DNA from: Candidatus Nomurabacteria bacterium
GTDB lineage: Bacteria > Patescibacteriota > Minisyncoccia > Phycocordibacterales > UBA9973
Assembly (NCBI GenBank): GCA_023267415.1
Contig: JAHFNM010000019.1
Location: 1-14,360, forward strand
Length of the DNA: 14,360 nt
Reading direction: 5' to 3'
The translations under genes and the position numbers were made by a program. Below, in pieces: positions 4,703 through 11,011 of this stretch. The notes below the pieces were generated by a model that saw nothing but the letters and a program-made list of their open reading frames with translations, was not told the origin of the DNA and made no database searches. Position 1 is the stretch's first letter. The number at the start of each line of letters is the position of its first letter.

Positions 4703-6445
4703 TTATACTCTCTCCCCTATCTGTTGTCGCCACATTGCTGAGTACAGGCCTTTTTCGGCGAGCAGTGTTTCGTGCGAGCCGGATTCTACTATCTTGCCCT
4801 TTTCGAGAACATGGATGGTGTCGGCATGCATGATGGTGGAGAGGCGGTGTGCGATGAGGACGGTGATGTATGAGCGGATCTTGGAAATATCCTTGATGGT
4901 TTTCCCTATCTCCTCTTCGGTCAATGAATCCAGCGCAGATGTTGCCTCGTCGAATACGAGAATGTTGGGTTCACGGAGGAGTGCGCGTGCGATGGAGAGG
5001 CGCTGCTTCTCGCCGCCGGAAACTTTGACTCCGCCTTCGCCAATGACGGTGTCGAGACCTTGGCCGCCGCGTTCAAGCAAATTCTGGCATTGCGCCTTGT
5101 TGAGTGCATCCAAGCATTGTGCGTCGGTTGCATCTGGATTCACAAAGAGCAGGTTTTCGCGGATCGTGCCGGCAAATAGCTGCGTGTCTTGGGTGACGAA
5201 GCCGATCTGCTTTCGTAGTTCGTCTTTGACCACTTTGTCATGAGGAACGCCATTGTATGACACCGAACCTGTCGTTGGCGCGTAAAGGCCCACCAAGAGC
5301 TTCACAAGCGATGTTTTGCCCGATCCTGATGGACCTACGAAAGCCACCGTTTCTCCCTTGGAAACACTGTATGAGATGTCTTCGAGTGCGCTGAAGGCCG
5401 CTGTCTTGTATTTGAATGAGACATTGTCGAATGAAAGCTTTTCTACTTTGCCAATAGAATGCGGATTTTCGGCTACGGGCTCGACTGGCATGTCGAGAAG
5501 CTTCTTGAAATTGACGAGAGATGCTTCGGCCTCGCGGTATGTGCCGATAACATTTCCCATTTCCTGGAGCGGTCCGAATATGTAGAACGAGTAGATGTAT
5601 AGCGAGAAGAATTCACCGAACGTGATCGTGCGGACGTAGATGAGATACAGCAAGAAGAACAGGATCCCTGTGCGGAGCGCGTTGATGACCGTGCCTTGGA
5701 TGAACGAGAGGCTTCGAAGATAGCGAAGCTTTTTGAGTTCAAGCTTGAGGATCTTGTCGGTCGTGGAATTGAGGCGATCGATCTCCTGTCCCGCGAGACC
5801 AAGACTCTTCACGAGTTCGATATTGCGGAGCGATTCTGTGGTGGATCCGGCGAGAGCACTCGTCTCGGCGAAGATGGCAGTCTGGATCTTTTTGATCTTC
5901 TGCGAAAGGACGAGCGAGAGTCCGGCAATGACCGGAATGGTGCAAAGGAAGGCAACAGCAACGCCCCAGTAGATATGGATGGCGTATACGGCGACGAAAA
6001 CGAATCCGATAAGCGAGACAAAGAGCACGTTGATGAGCGCCGTGATGAATTTCTCCGTGTCTTGGCGTGTCTTTTGGAGTCGGCCGAGAGTCTCTCCGCT
6101 TCGTTCATCTTCAAAATTCTCATATGGAAGTGAAAGCGAATGCGCCACACCGTCGCGATAGATATCGGCGCCGACGCGCTGACTAACGCCGTTTAAGAAA
6201 TAGTCTTGGAAGTTCTTTGCGATACGGGAGATAAGTGCTGCACAGACAGACAAGAGCAAGAGAAAAAGCACGCCATGGAAGAATTCGGTTCTGGTGTAGA
6301 GATTGAACTTGGTGGCGTAATTGTCTATGACGCGGCTGAAGATGTATGGATCAAGCAGAGAAAAGGTTTGGTTGACCGCAGCCAAGACGAGCGTCAGGAC
6401 ACAAAGCTTCCAGTATTTTTTAAGATAGCGATAGAAGAGCTTCAT
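4703..6445 (-). CDS. Half-size ABC exporter (fused permease and ATPase)
   Basis: The 580-residue protein has an N-terminal exporter transmembrane domain with six helices (within about 1-300) and a C-terminal ATPase domain. Visible ATPase motifs are Walker A GPSGSGKTS (371-379), Q-loop Gln419 in FVTQD, signature VSGGEKQR (475-482), Walker B ILVFDE (495-500) with Glu500, D-loop SALD, and the switch His533 in IAHRLST. All catalytic residues are intact and the length is typical for an MsbA/multidrug-type exporter that works as a dimer. Substrate cannot be told; lipids, peptides or drugs are possible. It starts 6 bases after the end of the DinB-like gene, so the two form an operon. No terminator hairpin is seen after its stop. 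Confidence 0.95.
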   Translation of the reverse strand: MKLFYRYLKKYWKLCVLTLVLAAVNQTFSLLDPYIFSRVIDNYATKFNLYTRTEFFHGVLFLLLLSVCAALISRIAKNFQDYFLNGVSQRVGADIYRDGVAHSLSLPYENFEDERSGETLGRLQKTRQDTEKFITALINVLFVSLIGFVFVAVYAIHIYWGVAVAFLCTIPVIAGLSLVLSQKIKKIQTAIFAETSALAGSTTESLRNIELVKSLGLAGQEIDRLNSTTDKILKLELKKLRYLRSLSFIQGTVINALRTGILFFLLYLIYVRTITFGEFFSLYIYSFYIFGPLQEMGNVIGTYREAEASLVNFKKLLDMPVEPVAENPHSIGKVEKLSFDNVSFKYKTAAFSALEDISYSVSKGETVAFVGPSGSGKTSLVKLLVGLYAPTTGSVSYNGVPHDKVVKDELRKQIGFVTQDTQLFAGTIRENLLFVNPDATDAQCLDALNKAQCQNLLERGGQGLDTVIGEGGVKVSGGEKQRLSIARALLREPNILVFDEATSALDSLTEEEIGKTIKDISKIRSYITVLIAHRLSTIMHADTIHVLEKGKIVESGSHETLLAEKGLYSAMWRQQIGERV

Positions 6446-6451
6446 GTGAGA

Positions 6452-6943
6452 TTAATTTTTTGGTGCTGCGTCGACGCCGGCCCAGAGATTGATGGTGCTG
6501 ATGTCGTGATTGCCATTGGCTTTGATATAGAGGAAGAGCTGCATCTTGTATGCCACTGTCCACTTCATGACGCCGAAGATATGCATGGCACGCGAAGCGC
6601 TGCGGCCGAAGATTTCGTACTCTTCGGTGAGTTCGGCATCGGTTAATGCTTCAATGCGGGCTGCGACCGCCTTGGCTTGTGCTTCCATGAGCATGTCAAA
6701 ATTTTCAAGCGTGACCACCGGAACGTTTGAAGTGAGCTCGGCATATTTGCCCATGTTGCCTTCAATATTGAGTTCGACTCCTACAGTAAAGATGTGTCCG
6801 AGGTAGTTTAAAAGTTCGAGCATGGAGCGCTGCTTCTCGTGCGGGCGGTAGTCGAGCATGTCGGGAGTGACTTTGGTCGCGAGGTGGCGGATAATGTCAA
6901 TTTCCTTTACGAAATTGTCGATAAACTGTTGTTTGGTGATCAT
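6452..6943 (-). CDS. DinB-like four-helix protein
   Basis: The 163-residue product fits the DinB/YfiT-like four-helix bundle family: an N-terminal helix, DYRPHEKQRSMLELLNYLGHI (31-51) with first metal ligand His50, and the C-terminal helix MKWTVAYKMQLFLYIK (126-141) followed by INLWAGVD. In many relatives the last helix begins with a His (HRMQLFLYLK); here Tyr132 takes that place, so the metal site may be incomplete. Known relatives include thiol transferases and stress-induced proteins; the role here is unknown. It leads an operon with the ABC exporter. A promoter with a perfect TATAAT lies about 35 bases upstream; no Shine-Dalgarno or SOS box is seen there. Confidence 0.82.
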   Translation of the reverse strand: MITKQQFIDNFVKEIDIIRHLATKVTPDMLDYRPHEKQRSMLELLNYLGHIFTVGVELNIEGNMGKYAELTSNVPVVTLENFDMLMEAQAKAVAARIEALTDAELTEEYEIFGRSASRAMHIFGVMKWTVAYKMQLFLYIKANGNHDISTINLWAGVDAAPKN

Positions 6944-6977
6944 GCAAATGTAGTATTAGTGGCTAATAAGCTTGCAG

Positions 6978-6986
6978 ATTATAGCA
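6978..6986 (-). promoter_or_regulatory. Extended -10 promoter of the DinB-ABC operon
   Basis: On the minus strand TGC-TATAAT (hexamer 6983-6978) is a perfect extended -10. No convincing -35 is found. The expected start near 6971 leaves a leader of about 28 bases. Confidence 0.65.
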
Positions 6987-7007
6987 GAAAATAGAACTCT
7001 GCCCGCG

Positions 7008-7035
7008 TTGACAATCCCCGATTTTCATGTAGAAT
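7008..7035 (+). promoter_or_regulatory. Promoter of the 124-residue unknown gene
   Basis: A perfect TTGACA (7008-7013), a 16-base spacer and TAGAAT (7030-7035) preceded by TG. The expected start near 7042 leaves a leader of about 32 bases. It diverges from the DinB promoter 22 bases away. Confidence 0.7.
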
Positions 7036-7073
7036 TTTGAGGATTTCGGTTCACCTTAAAATTCATACGAGCA

Positions 7074-7448
7074 ATGGAAACTGCAACTATTCAATTAGAC
7101 GATATTCTTTCGGAACTTCGGGATGAAGTGATGGCCCGGCCAGATGATGGGCCAGTGATCATAGCCCGGGATTCGAATGCGATTAAAAAGGCCATAGAAA
7201 ACATGTCTCCCGAACACCTTTTTAAGCAGACAAAGCAATTCTTTGCGCAGCAGAGGCCCAGGGTCGGACAAGAAGAGCCTGATGAATCCGAAGAGATCAT
7301 CGACTCGCGCGTACGAATGATCTTTTCCGTCCTTCTGGTGCGGTTCTTTGAGAAAAAGTGCCGCAGGCTGAATTTTCCACGACTATTTTCCTTAAAAGAT
7401 TGGGACTATTGGTTTGACGGATACATAGAACTGCCGAAAAGAAAATAA
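7074..7448 (+). CDS. Hypothetical protein, 124 residues
   Basis: I do not recognise a family. The product has no signal peptide or membrane segment. The N-terminal half is acidic and likely helical (LDDILSELRDEVMA), the middle is charged and Gln/Glu-rich (about 68-91), and the C-terminal part is basic and aromatic (RFFEKKCRRLNF, DWDYWFDGYIELPKRK). The reading frame is supported by a near-consensus promoter, normal codon use and a strong terminator 16 bases after the stop. It stands alone between the divergent DinB operon and convergent lexA. Confidence 0.7.
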   Translation: METATIQLDDILSELRDEVMARPDDGPVIIARDSNAIKKAIENMSPEHLFKQTKQFFAQQRPRVGQEEPDESEEIIDSRVRMIFSVLLVRFFEKKCRRLNFPRLFSLKDWDYWFDGYIELPKRK

Positions 7449-7464
7449 CTTATCACAGAAAGAT

Positions 7465-7490
7465 AAAAACCACCTCCGCGGTGGTTTTTT
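7465..7490. terminator. Bidirectional intrinsic terminator between the unknown gene and lexA
   Basis: AAAAACCACC (7465-7474) pairs perfectly with GGTGGTTTTT (7480-7489) around TCCGC, with a T-run to 7490 and an A-run on the opposite side. It serves the plus-strand gene ending at 7448 and lexA ending at 7502. Confidence 0.92.
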
Positions 7491-7501
7491 AATACCCAAG
7501 C

Positions 7502-8068
7502 CTAGTATTTGCGGATGACTCCGCGCACCACTGCCCGGATTTGGAGGTCGTTCTCCGGATAGATCGGCTTAAAATTCTTGTTGGCCGGCTGCAGCCAGAC
7601 CTTGTTCCCCTCTTTTCTAAAATACTTCATGGTAAACTCGCCATCCACTTCGGCGATCACGATCTCGCCATCCTTGGCAGTGTCGGTGCGTTCGGCTATG
7701 ACCATGTCTCCGTCGGCAATGTGTGCCTCGATCATGGAGTCCCCGTCTACTTCCAAAATATAGGTTCTGTCTTTCCTTTGTATCAAAAAATTGTCGATGT
7801 TCATCGTGGTCTCGAGCACGTCTTCACCAGGTGAGGGAAAGCCGGCCTTCACAAGACCGAGCAGCGGAACTTCATTGAAAGATGATGCAGGCAAAAGCCG
7901 CCCAAGCGAATCCTTGGTGACCATGCCGGCGTCTATGAGCTTCTCCACGATACGCGCCACGGCATTCTTGGACTTGAAGCCGAAGAGCTTCATCATCTCG
8001 GAATACGTGGGCATGCGCTTTTCGCGGTTGTAGAATTTGAGAAGGGTTTCCTTGTATTGATTTTGCAT
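7502..8068 (-). CDS. lexA: LexA repressor (SOS regulator, S24 autopeptidase)
   Basis: The 188-residue protein has an N-terminal winged-helix region (about 1-58, RMPTYSEMMKLFGFKSKNAVARIVEKL) and a C-terminal S24 peptidase domain. The self-cleavage site Ala75-Gly76 lies in LVKAGFPSP, the nucleophile Ser111 in DGDSMIEAHI, and the general base Lys148 in GEFTMKYF. LexA represses DNA-damage genes and cleaves itself when RecA is activated. The ATG at 8068 was chosen because residues upstream of it (from a TTG at 8140) would be encoded by a REP-like hairpin. It is preceded by a 64-residue gene and probably shares its promoter, which contains an SOS-box palindrome. Length is slightly short for the family. 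A LexA-like peptidase-regulator with other targets is possible but less likely given the operator. Confidence 0.92.
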   Translation of the reverse strand: MQNQYKETLLKFYNREKRMPTYSEMMKLFGFKSKNAVARIVEKLIDAGMVTKDSLGRLLPASSFNEVPLLGLVKAGFPSPGEDVLETTMNIDNFLIQRKDRTYILEVDGDSMIEAHIADGDMVIAERTDTAKDGEIVIAEVDGEFTMKYFRKEGNKVWLQPANKNFKPIYPENDLQIRAVVRGVIRKY

Positions 8069-8102
8069 TTTATTTTCGTAGATCCTGATCTCTCCAAGAG
8101 CG

Positions 8103-8136
8103 ATTGTGCTCGATCCTAAGTTCAGGATGACACAAT
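8103..8136 (-). repeat. REP-like hairpin in the leader between the 64-residue gene and lexA
   Basis: ATTGTG (8103-8108) pairs with CACAAT (8131-8136), and inside it ATCCT (8113-8117) pairs with AGGAT (8124-8128). Read on the minus strand it contains GTCATCCTGAACTTAGGATC, which aligns with the GTCATCC..GACTT..GGATC element at 171-193. A further small stem, GAGC (8098-8101) with GCTC (8108-8111), competes with it. It may modulate lexA expression relative to the upstream gene. Confidence 0.5.
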
Positions 8137-8140
8137 ACAA

Positions 8141-8335
8141 TTAAAATTGGAAGACGCGAGGGAGAAGTCTGTTAAAAAAATTGCTCTTGGTATTCTGGCG
8201 GATCTTTCGGAGCAAGAGCTTGTGGTCGCGAGCTTCTCTCCAATATTCCTCGCCGTGAATGATCTTGTAATCGATGACCTTGTTGATCCTCTGGAGCTCC
8301 TTTTCGATGAGCTTGATGTATTCCTGGTGCTTCAT
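8141..8335 (-). CDS. 64-residue basic protein in the lexA operon
   Basis: The short product is mostly helical and strongly charged: MKHQEYIKLIEKELQRINKVID, then EEYWREARDHKLLLRKIRQ. No membrane segment is present. I recall similar short basic proteins near lexA in related genomes but cannot name a family. The gene is the first after the SOS-box promoter; lexA starts 72 bases after its stop, with a REP-like hairpin between. This suggests DNA-damage-regulated co-expression. Possible roles include a nucleic-acid-binding or LexA-partner protein, but this is inference from context only. Confidence 0.75.
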   Translation of the reverse strand: MKHQEYIKLIEKELQRINKVIDYKIIHGEEYWREARDHKLLLRKIRQNTKSNFFNRLLPRVFQF

Positions 8336-8385
8336 ATGTTTATATATTATTTATGTTTCGTTTAACTTAACGACCTTGTATAAAT

Positions 8386-8414
8386 AGTATAAGTGAACGC
8401 TCGTTCACTTGCAA
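8386..8414 (-). promoter_or_regulatory. Promoter of the lexA operon
   Basis: On the minus strand TTGCAA (8414-8409), a 17-base spacer and TATACT (8391-8386) make a good sigma70-type promoter. The spacer is almost fully occupied by the SOS-box palindrome. The expected start near 8379 leaves a leader of about 44 bases before the ATG at 8335. Confidence 0.75.
8391..8410. promoter_or_regulatory. SOS box (LexA operator)
   Basis: AAGTGAACGCTCGTTCACTT has perfect 9-bp arms around a 2-base centre. Its core GAAC-GCTC-GTTC matches the GAAC-N4-GTTC form of LexA boxes known from Bacillus and other Gram-positives, not the CTGT-N8-ACAG form of E. coli. It sits between -35 and -10 of the lexA operon promoter, a position that would block RNA polymerase, so LexA autoregulation is the natural reading. 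Confidence 0.85.
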
Positions 8415-8561
8415 CTGTGGATAAGCAAAATGACATCAAATCCCCTTGCTTGTAAAGCCTTTCCTCTCGTGGTAACTTGGCTGTGAGTCCAAACCGAACG
8501 GGACTTTTCAAAAAGAAAGGTTAGGAGAAACAATATTATTTTACAATTTAATAAGTTCAAA
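8411..8561. other. 150-base intergenic region upstream of the unknown membrane protein
   Basis: This gap lies between the lexA promoter and the divergent gene at 8562. It holds the DnaA-like box, a small hairpin AGTCC (8486-8490) with GGACT (8501-8505) followed by TTTT, and an SD-like AGGAGA (8523-8528) that is too far (33 bases) from the ATG at 8562 to serve it. TATTAT at 8534-8539 could be a -10 but lacks a -35. No clear plus-strand promoter was found. Confidence 0.4.
8416..8424 (-). other. Single DnaA-box-like 9-mer
   Basis: The minus strand reads TTATCCACA, identical to the consensus DnaA box. Only one copy was noticed here, so this is not an origin. It lies just upstream of the lexA promoter and could be a DnaA regulatory site or chance. 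Confidence 0.25.
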
Positions 8562-9575
8562 ATGAAACAGGAAAGATTGTTTGAAGTACTCGAAGAAGAG
8601 CAGAGCAAGCTCTTGATAAAATGCTCTGGCGTCGAAGGCTTGGGTCGGTTCAAAGAGACCATAGGAATCACCGTCAACAGGGATGGTATCACCGCAGGAG
8701 AAGCCCAGCGGATATTGGCCGCAATCGACCTGTTCAAAAAGGACTGGAACCGATACAAAAACGATGAGACCAAGATCGTTTTACATGAGCACCTTTTCTC
8801 AAATTTACTCTATTCAAATTCGTCCGCGGCGGGCAAAATGGTTCCGTTACGAGTTAATAGTAATGCGATGACAGACCTCCCCTACCCTTCGGGTATTCTT
8901 GATTATAACGATGCTTACAAAAGCCAGCCTTCGCTCGAATATGAATATTGGGCAAGATGGAGCGAGTTTTCGATCATTTGGGTCAGTTTTGTTAGTATTG
9001 CATGCGGCTTTCTGCTTGCAGGACTATGCAGCTTATTATTTGCAAACAAGCTTCTTCTCGGGTCAATTTGGATGCTTTCAAGTGTGGCGATTTTTGGCAT
9101 ATCGTATATTGTCCGTAAAAAAGATGCTCGAAAGGCATACGAAAGCAAGGTTGCAGAAAAAAAGAAGCTCAACGAGGTGTGGCCGGAGGTAAAGTGGTAT
9201 AAAGTCCCTTTTATGAGCGATGACTGGTATATTCCAGTCTCGGTCATATATGATTCCTTCTTTAAAGAAGAACCGACACAAGAGGCATTGAGCAAACTTG
9301 AGAACTTCGCTTTTAAAATGAAGGAAACGCCAGGCTCGCTCACAGTTCTTTTGAGTTCAAAACAAAATGAATTTGATTTTAACCCATTCGAAAGACGGTT
9401 ATTGATCAAAGAAGGAACGACAGTGATCATCGAACATATGTGCAATCATTCGATCATAATCGAACGAAATTCACCGCTCACAAGCCATATTACCTGCGAT
9501 GAAGCCATGAAAAAGGAAATTCAAAACCTTTTTAAGATGCTCGGCCCAAAATTATTCCTGCCCTATCCCTATTAA
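8562..9575 (+). CDS. Two-pass membrane protein of unknown function
   Basis: The 337-residue product has a cytosolic-looking N-terminal part (1-133, Glu/Lys-rich), two adjacent hydrophobic helices (about 136-160 and 165-184), then a charged stretch (RKKDARKAYESKVAEKKKL) and a C-terminal domain (about 205-337) with alternating strands such as WYIPVSVIYD, GSLTVLLSS and GTTVIIEHMCNHSIIIE. With a two-helix hairpin and the positive charge just after it, both soluble domains are probably in the cytosol. I recognise no family or catalytic motif. It diverges from the lexA operon and is followed by a strong terminator. It stands alone, and no good promoter was seen. Confidence 0.75.
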   Translation: MKQERLFEVLEEEQSKLLIKCSGVEGLGRFKETIGITVNRDGITAGEAQRILAAIDLFKKDWNRYKNDETKIVLHEHLFSNLLYSNSSAAGKMVPLRVNSNAMTDLPYPSGILDYNDAYKSQPSLEYEYWARWSEFSIIWVSFVSIACGFLLAGLCSLLFANKLLLGSIWMLSSVAIFGISYIVRKKDARKAYESKVAEKKKLNEVWPEVKWYKVPFMSDDWYIPVSVIYDSFFKEEPTQEALSKLENFAFKMKETPGSLTVLLSSKQNEFDFNPFERRLLIKEGTTVIIEHMCNHSIIIERNSPLTSHITCDEAMKKEIQNLFKMLGPKLFLPYPY

Positions 9576-9593
9576 TTTCATCTCTGTCGTCTC

Positions 9594-9623
9594 AAATACC
9601 CTCTATTACAGAGGGTATTTTTT
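9594..9623 (+). terminator. Intrinsic terminator after the two-pass membrane protein
   Basis: AAATACCCTCT (9594-9604) pairs perfectly with AGAGGGTATTT (9610-9620) around ATTAC and is followed by T's to 9623. It also touches the stop of the convergent PAP2_C gene (9622), for which its tail on the other strand is weaker. Confidence 0.92.
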
Positions 9624-10272
9624 ATGCCAGTATATCGATCCGTTTTTTGAACAGTGCGCGGTCTTTTTTGAAGAAGAGCTCGCCGAGATAATAGATGGAG
9701 AATGTGATGAAAAACGCAGACAGCACATCGATCGAGTAATGCAAATGGCCCAAGAGGACGATGACTGCGAAATATGCCGAGGCAGAGAGGAATGTGATGC
9801 GAAGTGGTTTGATGTCCCAAAAAATAAGTGCGAATAGGAACGGGATGCCTGTGTGTCCTGAGAAGAAGAGATCGCCGCCAAATGTCCATTTACTGAGAAG
9901 GTTGCTCGTCCAGGCGACCTGATTGGGAAAAGGGCCAAGATGCGTGAGTGTAATAAAGAACGAGCGAATGACGATGAACAGGCTCAGCGTTTTAACCGAA
10001 AAAGGAAAGCGTTCGAGATGGTGGAACCAGACAAAGATGAGAAATGTCCAAAAAATGAATGTGCCGTAGACGAATAAATTGTCGACATCAAAGACGCGAA
10101 TGTTGTTGAGGATGATATCGGTGACGGAGTTGCTAGCATGATCTGTTGCATAGGTACCCGCGTAGAAGTTGATGATATTGGCTGCGACCAGCATAAGCAG
10201 CGAGCCGAAGAACGGAACGAGGAATTCCTTTCGCTTGAAAAAGTCGGCATGGTTTCGGATGTATTGCTTCAT
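9622..10272 (-). CDS. PAP2_C (sphingomyelin-synthase-like) membrane protein
   Basis: The 216-residue protein has about six hydrophobic segments. Motifs are of the PAP2_C / sphingomyelin synthase type: R103..FITLTHLGPFP, GGDLFFSGHTGIPFL (132-146) and GHLHYSIDVLSAFFIT (175-190). The HHD catalytic triad known from that family corresponds to His140, His178 and Asp182, all present. Such enzymes move or remove phospho-headgroups on lipids at the membrane; the bacterial substrate is unknown and need not be a sphingolipid. It lies 49 bases after the GT2 gene in the same direction, at the end of the lipid/sugar cluster. A short palindrome ACAGTGACTGT (10276-10286) lies just before its ATG. Confidence 0.85.
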   Translation of the reverse strand: MKQYIRNHADFFKRKEFLVPFFGSLLMLVAANIINFYAGTYATDHASNSVTDIILNNIRVFDVDNLFVYGTFIFWTFLIFVWFHHLERFPFSVKTLSLFIVIRSFFITLTHLGPFPNQVAWTSNLLSKWTFGGDLFFSGHTGIPFLFALIFWDIKPLRITFLSASAYFAVIVLLGHLHYSIDVLSAFFITFSIYYLGELFFKKDRALFKKRIDILA

Positions 10273-10321
10273 ACAACAGTGACTGTCTTTATACTACGCG
10301 CCGAACTGCACGCTTGGTGCG

Positions 10322-11008
10322 CTACCTTGAGAAGGTGGCTTTGAAGAAATGGTACAGGTATTTGCCGATAATGCGCAGTGTCCCCTCTTTTTTGAATCGG
10401 CGGGCCGAGGTGGGCATGACGACATTGGGACTAAATACGATCTTGCCTCGGGATGAGAGCTTTTTTGCAGTATCAGTGTCCTCGCCATAAAACAAGATAG
10501 ACGTGTCGTATCCGCCGAGCTCGTCGAGTGCACGAGCTCGAAACAGCGTGTTGCCACCGATGAGGATTCCATTTTTGCCAAATGCCTGAAGGATCCGGCT
10601 TGAAACCGCGTAGAGATACTTTTGCGAATTGAACAAAATCGTGCGAGACAAGAACGGGCTGTCGAAATAGAAATAGGGGCCGGAAACGGCAACTACCTTA
10701 GGGTTTTTGAAATACAGGGTCGCTTTTTGCAGCCAGTCTTTTGTCGGACGACAGTCCGCATCGACATTTGCAATTATTTCTCCAGAGGCTTCCCTTCGTC
10801 CTCGTTCTCGTGCATGAAGCAATCCCTTCTTTTCTTCATATACAAGTCTTACCGGAAACTGTTTGGCTACCTCACTAGTACTGTCGGTACTAGCATTGTC
10901 GACGACAATGATCTCAAAATCCGGGTAATCCAAGGAGAGCAGACAATGCAAAGTGTCTGCGAGATAGGCTGCTTCATTGTAGGCTGGGACGACGATGGAT
11001 ACTTTCAT
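10322..11008 (-). CDS. Family 2 glycosyltransferase
   Basis: The 228-residue protein has the GT-A start MKVSIVVPAYNEAAYL, the nucleotide-binding VVDNASTDST (35-44), the metal/nucleotide DAD motif (83-85) in NVDADCRP, and the acceptor-side GEDTDTAKKL (175-184) with the probable catalytic Asp. It transfers a sugar from a nucleotide-sugar donor; donor and acceptor cannot be told. There is no transmembrane helix, only a basic, aromatic C-terminus (GKYLYHFFKATFSR) that may touch the membrane. The ATG follows the GT4 stop by 3 bases, showing tight coupling. Confidence 0.92.
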   Translation of the reverse strand: MKVSIVVPAYNEAAYLADTLHCLLSLDYPDFEIIVVDNASTDSTSEVAKQFPVRLVYEEKKGLLHARERGRREASGEIIANVDADCRPTKDWLQKATLYFKNPKVVAVSGPYFYFDSPFLSRTILFNSQKYLYAVSSRILQAFGKNGILIGGNTLFRARALDELGGYDTSILFYGEDTDTAKKLSSRGKIVFSPNVVMPTSARRFKKEGTLRIIGKYLYHFFKATFSR

Positions 11009-11011
11009 TGG

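Noticed and set aside
5696..6133. Open frame of 145 codons on the plus strand inside the ABC exporter gene
   Set aside because: It lies fully antisense to a gene with all ABC motifs, and its translation is a low-complexity charged sequence with no domain.
6206..6646. Open frame of 146 codons on the plus strand across the ABC/DinB junction
   Set aside because: It is antisense to two well-supported genes and has no promoter or recognisable motif; it is a shadow of their codon bias.
8069..8140. LexA start at TTG 8140
   Set aside because: The added 24 residues would be encoded by the REP-like hairpin and do not fit LexA; the ATG at 8068 starts at the normal winged-helix boundary.
8411..8561. 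Small RNA or replication origin upstream of the 337-residue protein
   Set aside because: There is only one DnaA box, a weak 5-bp hairpin, and no promoter-terminator pair, so neither can be supported.
8405..8773. Open frame of 122 codons on the minus strand upstream of lexA
   Set aside because: It overlaps the start of the 337-residue protein and the SOS box, and its Ser/Leu-rich translation looks like antisense noise.
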